A DNA stretch of 15,004 nt from an uncultured Elusimicrobium sp. (GTDB taxonomy: Bacteria > Elusimicrobiota > Elusimicrobia > Elusimicrobiales > Elusimicrobiaceae), in NCBI GenBank assembly GCA_902787065.1, contig CADAFA010000031.1, positions 9,636-24,639 of the forward strand, read 5' to 3'. Position numbers and translations under genes: made by a program. Within the stretch, counting starts at the first letter, position 1; each line of letters opens with the position of its first letter. Below, piece after piece: positions 1 through 6,537 of the stretch. The notes under the pieces are model-generated. The model saw only the letters and a program-made list of their open reading frames with translations. It searched no databases and was not told the origin of the DNA.

Positions 1-19
1 AAAAAAAAAAAAAAAAAAA
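1..19. repeat. A19 homopolymer tract at window edge
   Basis: The window opens with 19 consecutive A residues followed by TGTCAA. Read on the minus strand this is TTGACA followed by a T tract. The true length is unknown because the tract meets the window edge. Bases 20-82 are AT-rich and hold no gene. No stem precedes the T tract on the minus strand, so it does not look like an ordinary intrinsic terminator for the leftward gene that stops at 83. Confidence 0.6.
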
Positions 20-82
20 TGTCAACAACAATTTTATATAAGGGAATTTACTACGAATAGCAAATTTAAAATTTATTTATGA

Positions 83-1258
83 CTAGATTAAATTTTTTAA
101 ATATTTCAAAATAGTTTCAACTTTAAAATCAATAATTTTTTTATCACGCCGCGCAAAATCTTCACCATGCAAAACAATTTGATTCCTTGACGGAACTTTT
201 GAATATTTAAATTCGGTCATTATCATTATATTTGGGTAATGCAAATTATGAATTTTAGGTTCATAATAATATTGTAAACCTAAATTAGGAATATTAAGCC
301 CCGCGGAAACAGGCCAATATTCAGAGCAAAGGGAAATAATCTTTACAGGCAATTCTTTTTTAAGTAAACTAAGCAAATGGCAAACCTCGTTAAAAGAAAA
401 CTTTTTTACCTCAAGCATTTGAAAATGAGGATCAAAAACACCGCTTTTAGTTGCACTCAAAACAAAATAATTGTCCCAAATAAGTTTACGCACAAGCTCG
501 TCAATTTCCGGGTAAGTATAAATACCATCATCAAGTTTCAAAAATATTATACCTTTTGTTTCTTTAGCGCTTTTTTTAATAGTTTTTAAACTGTCCGCAA
601 CTTTAGCAGGTATTTCTTCCGGTAAATAGAAAATAGGTTTTGGGAAATTTTTCCGCCCGTTAAAAGTTAAGCCGAAAGTATCAAATAAACTTGCCGTACG
701 ATGCAAAGAAATTTTTTTATACTCGTAGTAAACGGGCAGAACTAAAAAATTTTTAGGCGCTTTTTGCACGACTTCACTATAATCATAATTTTTCCAAATG
801 CAAGGATTTTTAAAACCTTTAAAAGTTTTAACTTTTTTAATATGGGGATTATTTTTTAAAAGTTCTGTAACCTGGGGGGAATTATTGTTAACATAAGCCC
901 ATAATTCTACATTAGAATATTTTTGCGCAAGTGCTTCAATCAAAGGGGTTACATATAAATAATCTTTAACACACATAAAAAATACCAAAGCAAAACCCTT
1001 AATTTTGGGATTTACTGCCAAAGCATTATCTAAGTTGTAATAAATATGTTCATTAACGTACAAGGGACGTTTGATTGAGTACCAATTTTCATTTATCTCC
1101 AAAGCTTCTGTGGTTGTATTTTCCGGGGTTTCGTTAAAAGAATACCATATCGGGCAAATTTCTGTTTTTTTAAATAATTTACGACTACCCGCATAAACAA
1201 AACGACAGCCTTCATAAACTGCTGTTAAAAAACGGTGTTTATAGATAAATTCCTGCAT
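83..1258 (-). CDS. GT9-like (heptosyltransferase-superfamily) glycosyltransferase
   Basis: A 391-residue protein read leftward. Residues about 87-145 resemble the N-terminal Rossmann domain of glycosyltransferase family 9: a hydrophobic strand, then VTPLIEAL, a second strand (ELWAYV) and a run like 'NNPHIKKVK', as in the 'tP...L...yP...i.v......l..nP.id.v' pattern. The C-terminal half (from about 235) has alternating strands and helices. A segment near 315-330 (CSEYWPVSAGLNIPNLGL) sits where GT9 enzymes carry the sugar-nucleotide motif 'nDSG..HlA...g.P', but the motif is degenerate. About 85 residues precede the recognisable domain, without a clear signal peptide. The ATG has no Shine-Dalgarno sequence; a promoter ends 6 nt upstream. 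It is divergent from the yajC operon. Family assignment is by pattern only; the substrate is unknown. Confidence 0.55.
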   Translation of the reverse strand: MQEFIYKHRFLTAVYEGCRFVYAGSRKLFKKTEICPIWYSFNETPENTTTEALEINENWYSIKRPLYVNEHIYYNLDNALAVNPKIKGFALVFFMCVKDYLYVTPLIEALAQKYSNVELWAYVNNNSPQVTELLKNNPHIKKVKTFKGFKNPCIWKNYDYSEVVQKAPKNFLVLPVYYEYKKISLHRTASLFDTFGLTFNGRKNFPKPIFYLPEEIPAKVADSLKTIKKSAKETKGIIFLKLDDGIYTYPEIDELVRKLIWDNYFVLSATKSGVFDPHFQMLEVKKFSFNEVCHLLSLLKKELPVKIISLCSEYWPVSAGLNIPNLGLQYYYEPKIHNLHYPNIMIMTEFKYSKVPSRNQIVLHGEDFARRDKKIIDFKVETILKYLKNLI

Positions 1259-1264
1259 ATATAA

Positions 1265-1294
1265 ATTTTATTAAATAATACGGGAGTTTGTAAA
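1265..1294 (-). promoter_or_regulatory. Promoter of the minus-strand glycosyltransferase (leaderless type)
   Basis: On the minus strand, TTTACA (1294-1289) and TAAAAT (1270-1265) each match the sigma-70 consensus at 5 of 6 positions and are 18 nt apart. The -10 box ends 6 nt before the ATG at 1258, so the transcript would start at or next to the start codon. No Shine-Dalgarno-like purine run lies between them. Confidence 0.5.
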
Positions 1295-1345
1295 TATTTA
1301 GAGTTAAGAGAATGAAAATTGTAAATTTCTTATTCCCCTAAAATA

Positions 1346-1354
1346 TGTTAAAAT
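1346..1354 (+). promoter_or_regulatory. Extended -10 promoter for the yajC-sec operon
   Basis: TGTTAAAAT is an extended -10 element (TG-n-TAAAAT, 5 of 6 to TATAAT). No good -35 is visible at 16-18 nt. A start near 1361 would give a leader of about 36 nt with a strong Shine-Dalgarno (AGGAGGG, 1387-1393) ahead of the yajC ATG. The 138-nt gap 1259-1396 is the divergent control region. Confidence 0.4.
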
Positions 1355-1396
1355 ATATAGGTAGACATTTAAGTCTTTTTATATCTAGGAGGGTCT

Positions 1397-1732
1397 ATGG
1401 AACCAACAACAGCAGCGGCAGCGACAACAGCTGCAGGCGGCGGAATTTCATCAAGCGGTTTTTTGCTTGCCATAATGGTATTTTTTATCGTAATGATTAC
1501 ATTATCAAGCAGAAGCCAAAAGAAAAGAGATGCCGAACATCAAAAACAAATCAGTGCCTTACAGAAAGGTGACAGGGTTGTCTTACTTGGGGGGATAATC
1601 GGTACAGTAGTAGGGTTTAATCAAGAAATTTTGGAAATTAAAGTTTCCGAAAATACAAAACTTTCCGTTTTACCATCTGGTGTAGTCAGCGTATTAAAAG
1701 GGAACACTTTGCGACAAGGAGATAAAAAATAA
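1397..1732 (+). CDS. yajC: Preprotein translocase subunit YajC
   Basis: A 111-residue membrane protein, the usual length for YajC, the small partner of SecDF in the holo-translocon. Residues about 1-18 are an Ala/Thr/Gly-rich periplasmic tail. A single transmembrane helix follows (about 21-38, LLAIMVFFIVMITLSS), then a short basic segment with RSQKKRDAEHQK. The cytoplasmic domain has the hallmark pattern KGDRVVLLGGIIGTVVGF and a late V-L-K-G segment. The start is fixed by AGGAGGG 3-4 nt upstream. The stop overlaps the secD ATG (TAATG at 1730-1734), and the gene order yajC-secD-secF is the classic one. Family identity is secure from the motif, size and context. Confidence 0.95.
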   Translation: MEPTTAAAATTAAGGGISSSGFLLAIMVFFIVMITLSSRSQKKRDAEHQKQISALQKGDRVVLLGGIIGTVVGFNQEILEIKVSENTKLSVLPSGVVSVLKGNTLRQGDKK

Positions 1733-3138
1733 TGAACAAACTTGCTTTTAAATGGGGCCTTATAGGTTTAATCTTTATAGGTTCTATTGCTTTGTTATAC
1801 CCCAGCTTTGAGTGGTATTCCAAAACCCCGGCCGAAAGGGAAAAACTTGAGGCCTCTAACTCCCGCCCTAAACATATTTTAAATTTGGGGCTTGACTTGC
1901 GCGGCGGTTCTTCTTTGCTACTGGAACTTGATGTAAGCAAACTTTCCGGCAAAGAAACTTTAAATGAATCAATGCAACGCGCAATTGAAATTGTCAGGAA
2001 CAGAATTGACCAATATGGTGTCGGAGAAATCCCAATAACAAGGCAGGGGGAAAAGTGGATTTCAGTCCAACTCCCCGGTATTGCAAACCCCGAACAAGCG
2101 GAAGCTTTAATCGGCAAAACCGCAATGCTTGAATTCCGTTTGGTTAAAACCGACAGTGCTTCCCAAGAAGCTGCTTCAAAAATCTATGAACTTGAAGAAC
2201 CTTTCAATAATGATGGTACCTTAACCGATGAAGCCAAAAAGCTTATGCCGGAAGGCACAGTTGTTATGAAAAGCAAAGAAGGCGGTTATTTACCTTTAAC
2301 AGAAACTGTTTCCGTATCCGGTGCAGATCTTGAAGATGCCCGTGTTACCGCAGGCGAATACGGTTACCCGGCTGTTTCCTTTCAATTTAACAGCGACGGC
2401 GCTAAAAAATTCGGTAACTTAACAGGTGCAAATATCGGCAAACAACTTGCTATTGTGCTTGATAATACCGTTCAATCTGCCCCGCGCATTAACAGCCGCA
2501 TTTCTTCACAAGGCCAAATTACCGGCCAATTTAAAATGGAAGAAGCAAGGCAACTTGCTATCGTGTTAAGAGCAGGTGCTTTACCGGCACCGGTTTCAAT
2601 TATTGAAAAACGCGTTATCGGCCCTGGCCTTGGTGAAGACTCCATAAAAAGCGGTTTAACAGCTTCTGCGATAGGTTTTATTTTTATCATACTTTTTATG
2701 ACTATTTACTATCGTGCCGGCGGTTTCATTGCAAGTATTGCTTTATTTTTAAATTTAATTTTCTTAGTCGCTTTAATGGCATACTTCTCCGCAACACTTA
2801 CTTTGCCGGGTATCGCAGGTATCATTCTTTCCCTTGCCATGGCAGTTGACGCAAACGTTCTTATCTTGGAACGCATGCGCGAAGAAAAGGATAAAGGCCA
2901 AACTTTACCCTTAGTTATTAAAGAAGGTTATGATAAAGCATGGAGCGCAATTTTTGACTCCAACTTAACAACCTGGATTGCCTCTATCCTATTATTCCAA
3001 TTCGGTACAGGCCCGGTCAAAGGTTTTGCTTTAACTTTGACTTTAGGTTTATTTGTGGGTGTGTTTACTTCAGTCTTTGTAACACGCGCCATTTATGAAT
3101 TTATATTAACTTCAAACCCAAAGGATATTAGTCTATGA
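1732..3138 (+). CDS. secD: Protein translocase subunit SecD
   Basis: A 468-residue subunit of the SecDF proton-driven motor that helps SecYEG substrates leave on the periplasmic side. Residues about 7-24 form TM1. The LDLRGGSSLLLEL signature begins near residue 54, followed by the P1 periplasmic domain (MQRAIEIVRNRIDQYGVGE, then IQLPGI-like VQLPGI). RVIGPGLGEDSI marks entry into the C-terminal RND-type membrane block, with about five helices. It carries the conserved LPGIAGIILSLAMAVDANVLI segment and ERMREE. It is shorter than the 615-residue E. coli protein, as in many bacteria that keep secD and secF separate. The Shine-Dalgarno AAGGAG lies inside the yajC end. The gene overlaps secF by ATGA (3135-3138), which suggests translational coupling. 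Confidence 0.97.
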   Translation: MNKLAFKWGLIGLIFIGSIALLYPSFEWYSKTPAEREKLEASNSRPKHILNLGLDLRGGSSLLLELDVSKLSGKETLNESMQRAIEIVRNRIDQYGVGEIPITRQGEKWISVQLPGIANPEQAEALIGKTAMLEFRLVKTDSASQEAASKIYELEEPFNNDGTLTDEAKKLMPEGTVVMKSKEGGYLPLTETVSVSGADLEDARVTAGEYGYPAVSFQFNSDGAKKFGNLTGANIGKQLAIVLDNTVQSAPRINSRISSQGQITGQFKMEEARQLAIVLRAGALPAPVSIIEKRVIGPGLGEDSIKSGLTASAIGFIFIILFMTIYYRAGGFIASIALFLNLIFLVALMAYFSATLTLPGIAGIILSLAMAVDANVLILERMREEKDKGQTLPLVIKEGYDKAWSAIFDSNLTTWIASILLFQFGTGPVKGFALTLTLGLFVGVFTSVFVTRAIYEFILTSNPKDISL

Positions 3139-4100
3139 GATATTTTCAACTTCTACCCAAAACGCATTTTGACTTTATCGGGGCAAGAAAAACCTTTTTC
3201 CTTATCTCCGGTATCATCTTGCTTGCTTGTATAGTTTCTTTGTGTACAAAGGGCTTAAACCTCGGTATTGATTTTACCGGCGGTACAATGGTTCAGGTCC
3301 AATTTGACGGGAACACCGATATCAGTACCTTAAGAACAGCTTTACAAAAAAAAGGTATTAATGCTGATATTCAAACCTATGTCGGTAAAAATGCTTTTGC
3401 TATTAAAGTTAAAGGCAAACAGGAAAATGTTAATGAAGTTTCAAAAAATATTGACAGTGCCTTAGCAACTATCGGGACAAAATTTGAAATTGAACAAACT
3501 TCATTTATCGGTCCAACCGTCGGTAACGACTTAGCTAAAAAAGCAATTTTAGCTTTTGCCTTAGCTTTAGGCGCAATGATTATGTACGTTGCGTTCCGCT
3601 TCCAAAATATTATTTGGGGTGCTATGGCAGTCGCAGCTTTATTCCATGATATTTTACTTACAATCGGCGTGTTTTCCTTCTTTCAAATTGAAGTGGATTT
3701 AGTTATAGTTGCAGCCTTGCTAACGATAGCAGGTTTCTCAGTCAATGACACTATTGTTATCTTTGACAGAGCCCGCGAAAATTTACGCTTAAACCCGAAA
3801 TATGATTTGCCTACTTTGCTCAATGTCAGCGTAAACGATACTTTATCAAGAACGGTAATTACATCTATAACTGTTATCGCGGCAACAGCAATTTTATATA
3901 CAATGGGCGGCGAAGTTTTAAAGAACTTCTCCTTGGCCTTACTTATCGGTTTAACTTCCGGTACTTATTCAACAGTAATGCTTGTTCCGGGGCTTGTATA
4001 CCAATGGTCTAAAGGTAGTAATTTTGATGCCATGGCTACAGGGGTATCAACCCAAGAAACACCCAAGAAAAAACATAATAAAAGGCATTATAATAACTAA
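3135..4100 (+). CDS. secF: Protein translocase subunit SecF
   Basis: A 321-residue partner of SecD. Residues about 20-37 form TM1, then the SecF signature LNLGIDFTGGTMVQVQF and a compact periplasmic domain ending in IEQTSFIGPTVGNDL. The C-terminal membrane domain has five helices with the conserved AALLTIAGFSVNDTIVIFD segment, then RARENLR (family pattern 'LTi.GYSlNDTVVvfDRiREN'). The tail after the last helix is basic (KKKHNKRHYNN). The start overlaps the secD stop. The stop overlaps the next ATG (TAATG at 4098-4102). Length and motif order are normal for the family. Confidence 0.97.
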   Translation: MRYFQLLPKTHFDFIGARKTFFLISGIILLACIVSLCTKGLNLGIDFTGGTMVQVQFDGNTDISTLRTALQKKGINADIQTYVGKNAFAIKVKGKQENVNEVSKNIDSALATIGTKFEIEQTSFIGPTVGNDLAKKAILAFALALGAMIMYVAFRFQNIIWGAMAVAALFHDILLTIGVFSFFQIEVDLVIVAALLTIAGFSVNDTIVIFDRARENLRLNPKYDLPTLLNVSVNDTLSRTVITSITVIAATAILYTMGGEVLKNFSLALLIGLTSGTYSTVMLVPGLVYQWSKGSNFDAMATGVSTQETPKKKHNKRHYNN

Positions 4101-4726
4101 TGAGGAAAATAAGGAAATTTAAAATATCCTTACACTATAAAGAGATACTCCGCCGTATAAAATCTGCAGAAGTGGATTTAAATGCGGCGGGGTTTACCTC
4201 CGAAAGTGCCTTGGCTATTTTTATTTCCTCCTTACATCAGGCAGCAGATACTGGTGTTGTATATGAATTTAATGAAGGTTCTTGTTTGGAATTAACTTCT
4301 GCTGGTTTTGAACATAAAGGGTCTTTCAGTTTATGCCTAATTACTTTAGGCAAAAAGCTTGAAGAGCAACTTGCCTGCCTTACAAATATGGGGCAAATGA
4401 CAATTGCAAATATTGCAGTATATGAATTTTTAAGAACAGCTTTAAATTTTGTTGTTGATTTATTAAAAGAAGAAGCAGATAAAGACAATTTAGTTTCACA
4501 AAATATAGAACTATTAAGTGCTCCGATTTTCTCATATGGGGTGGAGCCAAAGTTTTTAAGAGAGGCAAAACATCTTGATATCTCTTTAGTAAAAAAAGTT
4601 TTGCCGGATTTACTTAAGCGCCTGGAAGCGCAAAAAATAAATGTGAGTTTTGAGGAAGGGGTTTTAACCCCAAAAGCTACTGTTGCTTTTGTTATACCGT
4701 GGCTTAAAAAGAAAGGTAAAAAATAA
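4100..4726 (+). CDS. Uncharacterised protein; weak resemblance to a corrinoid methionine synthase activation domain
   Basis: A 208-residue soluble protein that I do not recognise with confidence. It has no signal peptide or obvious membrane helix. The N-terminus is FKISLHYKEILRRI, followed by two helical stretches. The middle (residues about 78-128) reads LCLITLGKKLEEQLACL...IANIAVYEFLRTALNFVVDLLKEEAD. That resembles the 'TlGkele..i..l...Gd...A...da.gs..ve..ad.l' core of MetH-activation-domain relatives. The C-terminal part (about 180-203, INVSFEEGVLTPKATVAFVI) resembles that family's 'igV.lt....m.P.kSvs.ii' end. The characteristic 'SPGYgd' segment is reduced to IFSYGVEP. This is a pattern-level guess only. 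Start and stop both overlap their neighbours (TAATG at each end), so it is embedded in the Sec-LPS operon. Confidence 0.6.
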   Translation: MRKIRKFKISLHYKEILRRIKSAEVDLNAAGFTSESALAIFISSLHQAADTGVVYEFNEGSCLELTSAGFEHKGSFSLCLITLGKKLEEQLACLTNMGQMTIANIAVYEFLRTALNFVVDLLKEEADKDNLVSQNIELLSAPIFSYGVEPKFLREAKHLDISLVKKVLPDLLKRLEAQKINVSFEEGVLTPKATVAFVIPWLKKKGKK

Positions 4727-5385
4727 TGGCCTATACGGAAGGTTTTGAAAATATTAAATATAATATCGCCGCCTGTTTAATAAGCGGTTATCTGCGTCTA
4801 TGCGGTATATTAACCAGATATAAAATAGAGGGTTTAGACGGTACCATCGGCAAATCTGCCGATACACCGGTAATTTTTGCTTTTTGGCATAACAGGCAAG
4901 GTTTCTTGCTCTATCCTTACAGAAAACATAAAAAAATGTGTGTGCTCGTCAGTTTAAGTAAAGACGGGGAATATATAGCCCGTGCTTTACCTAAATTTAA
5001 TATGATTGCAACCCGCGGATCAACAACACGCGGTGGGGCCTCAGCTTTCCGCGGTTTAATTTCAAAAGCAAAACTTGGATATTCCCTGGCTTTAACCCCG
5101 GACGGTCCAAGGGGCCCTGTCTACCAAGCCAGCCAAGGCGTTTTGGCTTTGGCACGCAAAACTGGGCTTCCGATTATTCCCGTAGGCGTTTATGCAACCC
5201 ATAAATTTTCCGTTAACTCTTGGGATAAATTCCAGGTTATTTTGCCTTTCGGAAAATGCTCCATAGTTTTGGGGAAACCTTTAAAAGTAACAGGGGAAGA
5301 TAATTTAAAAGAGCTTTCAAAAGAATTAACTTTGCGTATACAGGATGCTACTTCACAAGCAGCTAAATTGTGCGGAGTAAAATAA
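4726..5385 (+). CDS. DUF374 lysophospholipid acyltransferase-family protein
   Basis: A 219-residue member of the LPLAT-like DUF374 family, often found beside waaA and lipid A genes. Motifs in order: FWHNRQG at 53-59 (the HxxxxD-like catalytic position), VSLSKDGEYIARAL at about 75-88, ATRGSTTRGGASAFRG at about 95-110, and LTPDGPRGPVYQASQGVLAL at about 123-142, then GLPIIPVG. All match the family pattern 'fWHnR..., S.s.DGe.ia..l, RGSs.rgg, tpDGPrGP'. The expected role is acyl transfer to a lipid A or Kdo-lipid precursor at the inner membrane, but the exact acceptor is inferred from context. It starts in a TAATG overlap with the gene before and ends in one with waaA (5383-5387). Confidence 0.88.
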   Translation: MAYTEGFENIKYNIAACLISGYLRLCGILTRYKIEGLDGTIGKSADTPVIFAFWHNRQGFLLYPYRKHKKMCVLVSLSKDGEYIARALPKFNMIATRGSTTRGGASAFRGLISKAKLGYSLALTPDGPRGPVYQASQGVLALARKTGLPIIPVGVYATHKFSVNSWDKFQVILPFGKCSIVLGKPLKVTGEDNLKELSKELTLRIQDATSQAAKLCGVK

Positions 5386-5957
5386 TGGGTATTTTAATTT
5401 TAATTTTGATAAATATTATTTGTCCCTTCGTTGCTTTAATAATAGTACTGTGTTTTTTAATATCTTCAAGGCGCGGAGTACTTAAAACCTTATTTACCGA
5501 ATTTAAAGAAAGATTTGTTATAAAAAAACAACCTATAAATGGGCCTTGCATTTGGTTTCACGCGGCAAGTGTTGGTGAAATTAAAAGCATTGCCAATATC
5601 GCCACAAATTTAAAAGAAAAATATAATTTACCTATCTTAGTAACAACTTTAACTAAAGCAGGCCAGCACGCTGCGCAAAAAATAAATAGTTTTGACTGTG
5701 CTTTACTTGCCCCGATAGATTTTTATTTTGCGGTTAAACGTTTCTTAAAATTCTACCAGCCGAAAATGTTAATTATTGTTGAAGCGGACCTCTGGCCCAA
5801 TATGATATACGCAAGTGCAAAAGTAGGGGTAAAAGTTGGTATAATAAACGGAAGATTATCTGAAAGAAGTGCAAAAAGGTACAAGATTCTGAAACCTCTT
5901 ATTAATTTAATAATTCCTAAAATATCCTTTATCTGTGCCCAATCTAGAGGAAGCTAA
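5385..5957 (+). pseudogene. waaA: WaaA/KdtA Kdo transferase, N-terminal half of a broken gene
   Basis: 190 residues covering the N-terminal domain of 3-deoxy-D-manno-octulosonic acid transferase, which adds Kdo to lipid A precursor. The ATG at 5385 overlaps the upstream stop (TAATG) and is preferred to one 15 nt earlier. A membrane anchor lies at about 2-26. Then come WFHAASVGEIKS (57-68, with the Glu that is the catalytic base in the family), LVTTLTKAGQ, IIVEADLWPN (family usually ETELWPN) and NGRLSERSAKRY (155-166). The protein reaches CAQS (184-187), where the family continues with 'e.D..R...LG...v.v.GNlKfd', but here it reads RGS and stops. The C-terminal domain resumes in another frame. 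Together the halves give about 384 residues against a usual 420-430. A deletion plus frameshift is the simplest reading; an assembly error is possible. Confidence 0.8.
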
Positions 5958-6537
5958 AGAAATAATAAATAAGCTTTCTTGGCAAAATTCAAAAATAATT
6001 GTGTGCGGCAGTACCCATGAATTAGAGGAAAAAATAATATTTAATGCCGCAAAAGCCAATAAAGAGGTAAAATTTATCATAGCACCGCGCCACTTGGAAA
6101 GAGCTAAACAAATACGGGAAACTTTGACAAAAACAAATTTCAAATTTGCTTTTTTAAGTACTTTAAACCAAGCCCAACCAGATGCCCAAATTTTAATAGC
6201 AGACACAATGGGGCTTCTGGGGGCTCTCTACAAAGTTGGAACTTTGGCCTTTGTAGGGGGATCAATAGTAAAAAAAGGGGGGCATAATTTCTTAGAAGCA
6301 GCAATACTAAAAAAACCGGTTTTTTTCGGTAAATACTATTATAATGCACCGGAAGTCGCTTCAAAATTATTAAAATCCGGCGGGGGAGTTTTAGTAGGTA
6401 AAACCAATTTTAATAAGGAGTTAAAAAAATATTTAAGTGATGAAGTTTTATTAAATAAATCTGCGCAGGCTGCATTAGATAGTGCTTTATCCTTCAAAGG
6501 CGCAACGTCAAAATCTTTAGAGGTTATAAATTTATGA
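5935..6537 (+). pseudogene. waaA: WaaA/KdtA Kdo transferase, C-terminal half in a shifted frame
   Basis: About 200 residues of the C-terminal GT-B domain of WaaA, in the +1 frame relative to the N-terminal half. Visible motifs, numbered from the GTG at 5935: VCGSTHELEE (23-32), IIAPRHLERA (48-57), ADTMGLLGALY (89-99; family has GELG), FVGGSIVKKGGHNFLEAA (106-123; family has GGHNpLE) and PVFFGKYYYN. These make up the nucleotide-sugar-binding half. The only early start is a GTG that overlaps the upstream stop by 23 nt and has no Shine-Dalgarno, so separate translation is doubtful. The stop overlaps the next ATG (ATGA, 6534-6537). It could still act as a two-chain enzyme if re-initiation occurs, because the break falls between the two Rossmann domains. 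Confidence 0.8.

Noticed and set aside
1686..2117. Minus-strand frame of 143 codons inside yajC-secD
   Set aside because: It lies opposite clear yajC and secD coding sequence and has no recognisable motif.
5925..5960. Programmed +1 frameshift joining the two waaA halves
   Set aside because: No slippery site is seen, and joining the frames would still lack about 35 conserved linker residues, so a deletion explains it better.
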